DNA of 5,851 nt from Clostridia bacterium (GTDB lineage: Bacteria; Bacillota; Clostridia; Christensenellales; CALWSW01). Positions 5,633 through 5,851 of this stretch are shown one piece after another. Numbering within the stretch: the first letter of the stretch is position 1; each line of letters begins with the position of its first letter. Where the stretch lies: assembly GCA_019421925.1 (NCBI GenBank), contig JAHZEH010000059.1:3683-9533 (forward strand), written 5' to 3'. The position numbers and the translations under genes were made by a program. The notes beneath the pieces are model-generated. The model worked only from the letters and a program-made list of their open reading frames with translations. It searched no databases and was not told the DNA's origin.

Positions 5633-5851
5633 TCAGGGCCGCATGAGCGCGAAAGAGAATTCCCCGCTGACGCAGAGCTTCCCCTTTACCCTCGCTTCGC
5701 CCTTGGTAAAATAAAACGGCTCCTTGACGCGGGTGGTCTCCACGCGGATCTCCAGGGTATCCCCCGGCGCGACCTGTCCGCGGAATTTGACGTTGTTGAT
5801 GCCTGTATAAAAGGTCTGGCTGCCCTTGACCTGCTCGGCAAAGAGCAGACA
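5633..5851 (-). CDS. fabZ: 3-hydroxyacyl-ACP dehydratase FabZ, C-terminal part (cut by the right window edge)
   Basis: The last 72 codons and a TGA stop of a hot-dog-fold dehydratase, which removes water from 3-hydroxyacyl-ACP to give trans-2-enoyl-ACP in the elongation cycle. Seen: FYTGINNVKFRGQVAPGDTL (residues 14-33 of the visible part), corresponding to the family's F.GI...KFR..V.PGD.L pattern, then alternating beta strands ending GKLCVSGEFSFALMRP. The catalytic His and Glu lie in the missing N-terminal half, so activity cannot be judged. Assignment rests on the PGD region and on position: fabZ directly before accC is the standard order in clostridial fatty-acid operons (accB-fabZ-accC-accD-accA). 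A related hot-dog protein is less likely. Confidence 0.88.
   Translation of the reverse strand, partial: CLLFAEQVKGSQTFYTGINNVKFRGQVAPGDTLEIRVETTRVKEPFYFTKGEARVKGKLCVSGEFSFALMRP

Overview
The window is about 60% G+C and reads almost entirely on the minus strand. It looks like part of the chromosome of a high-G+C member of the Clostridia. The best guess is an Oscillospiraceae/Ruminococcaceae-type gut anaerobe, because of the clostridial fab/acc gene order, a short clostridial-type AccA, strong AAGGAGG-type ribosome binding sites and a Firmicutes-style extended -10 promoter. The taxon is an inference; no rRNA or other marker gene is present.

Reading in the direction of transcription (right to left): 5851-5633 is the 3' end of fabZ. 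It is followed by accC (5604-4267), accD (4260-3394), accA (3397-2615), a DegV-family fatty-acid-binding protein (2618-1791) and a putative lipoprotein (1765-1085). Then comes a 255-base gene-free stretch with several inverted repeats, and a strong intrinsic terminator with a UUCG loop at 829-805. Separate from this unit, an extended -10 promoter (721-713) drives ade (677 to beyond base 1), adenine deaminase of purine salvage, which is cut by the left window edge.

The fabZ-accC-accD-accA block is the distal end of a type II fatty-acid-synthesis operon. AccC carboxylates biotin on AccB (not in the window, expected upstream). AccD and AccA together transfer the carboxyl group to acetyl-CoA to make malonyl-CoA. 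FabZ dehydrates 3-hydroxyacyl-ACP in the elongation cycle. accD/accA and accA/degV overlap by ATGA, and accC/accD are 6 bases apart, so translation is probably coupled along the chain. The DegV protein belongs to the family that includes FakB, the carrier that presents fatty acids to the kinase FakA. Its place in this operon suggests that fatty-acid binding or scavenging is co-expressed with synthesis. The last gene encodes a small secreted lipoprotein of unknown function with a helical middle and a beta-rich C-terminal part.

Most of the window is ordinary core metabolism. The parts worth a second look are the degV-lipoprotein tail of the operon, the structured gene-free region before the terminator, and the TTG start of accC. 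I found no mobile element, CRISPR array, tRNA or rRNA.
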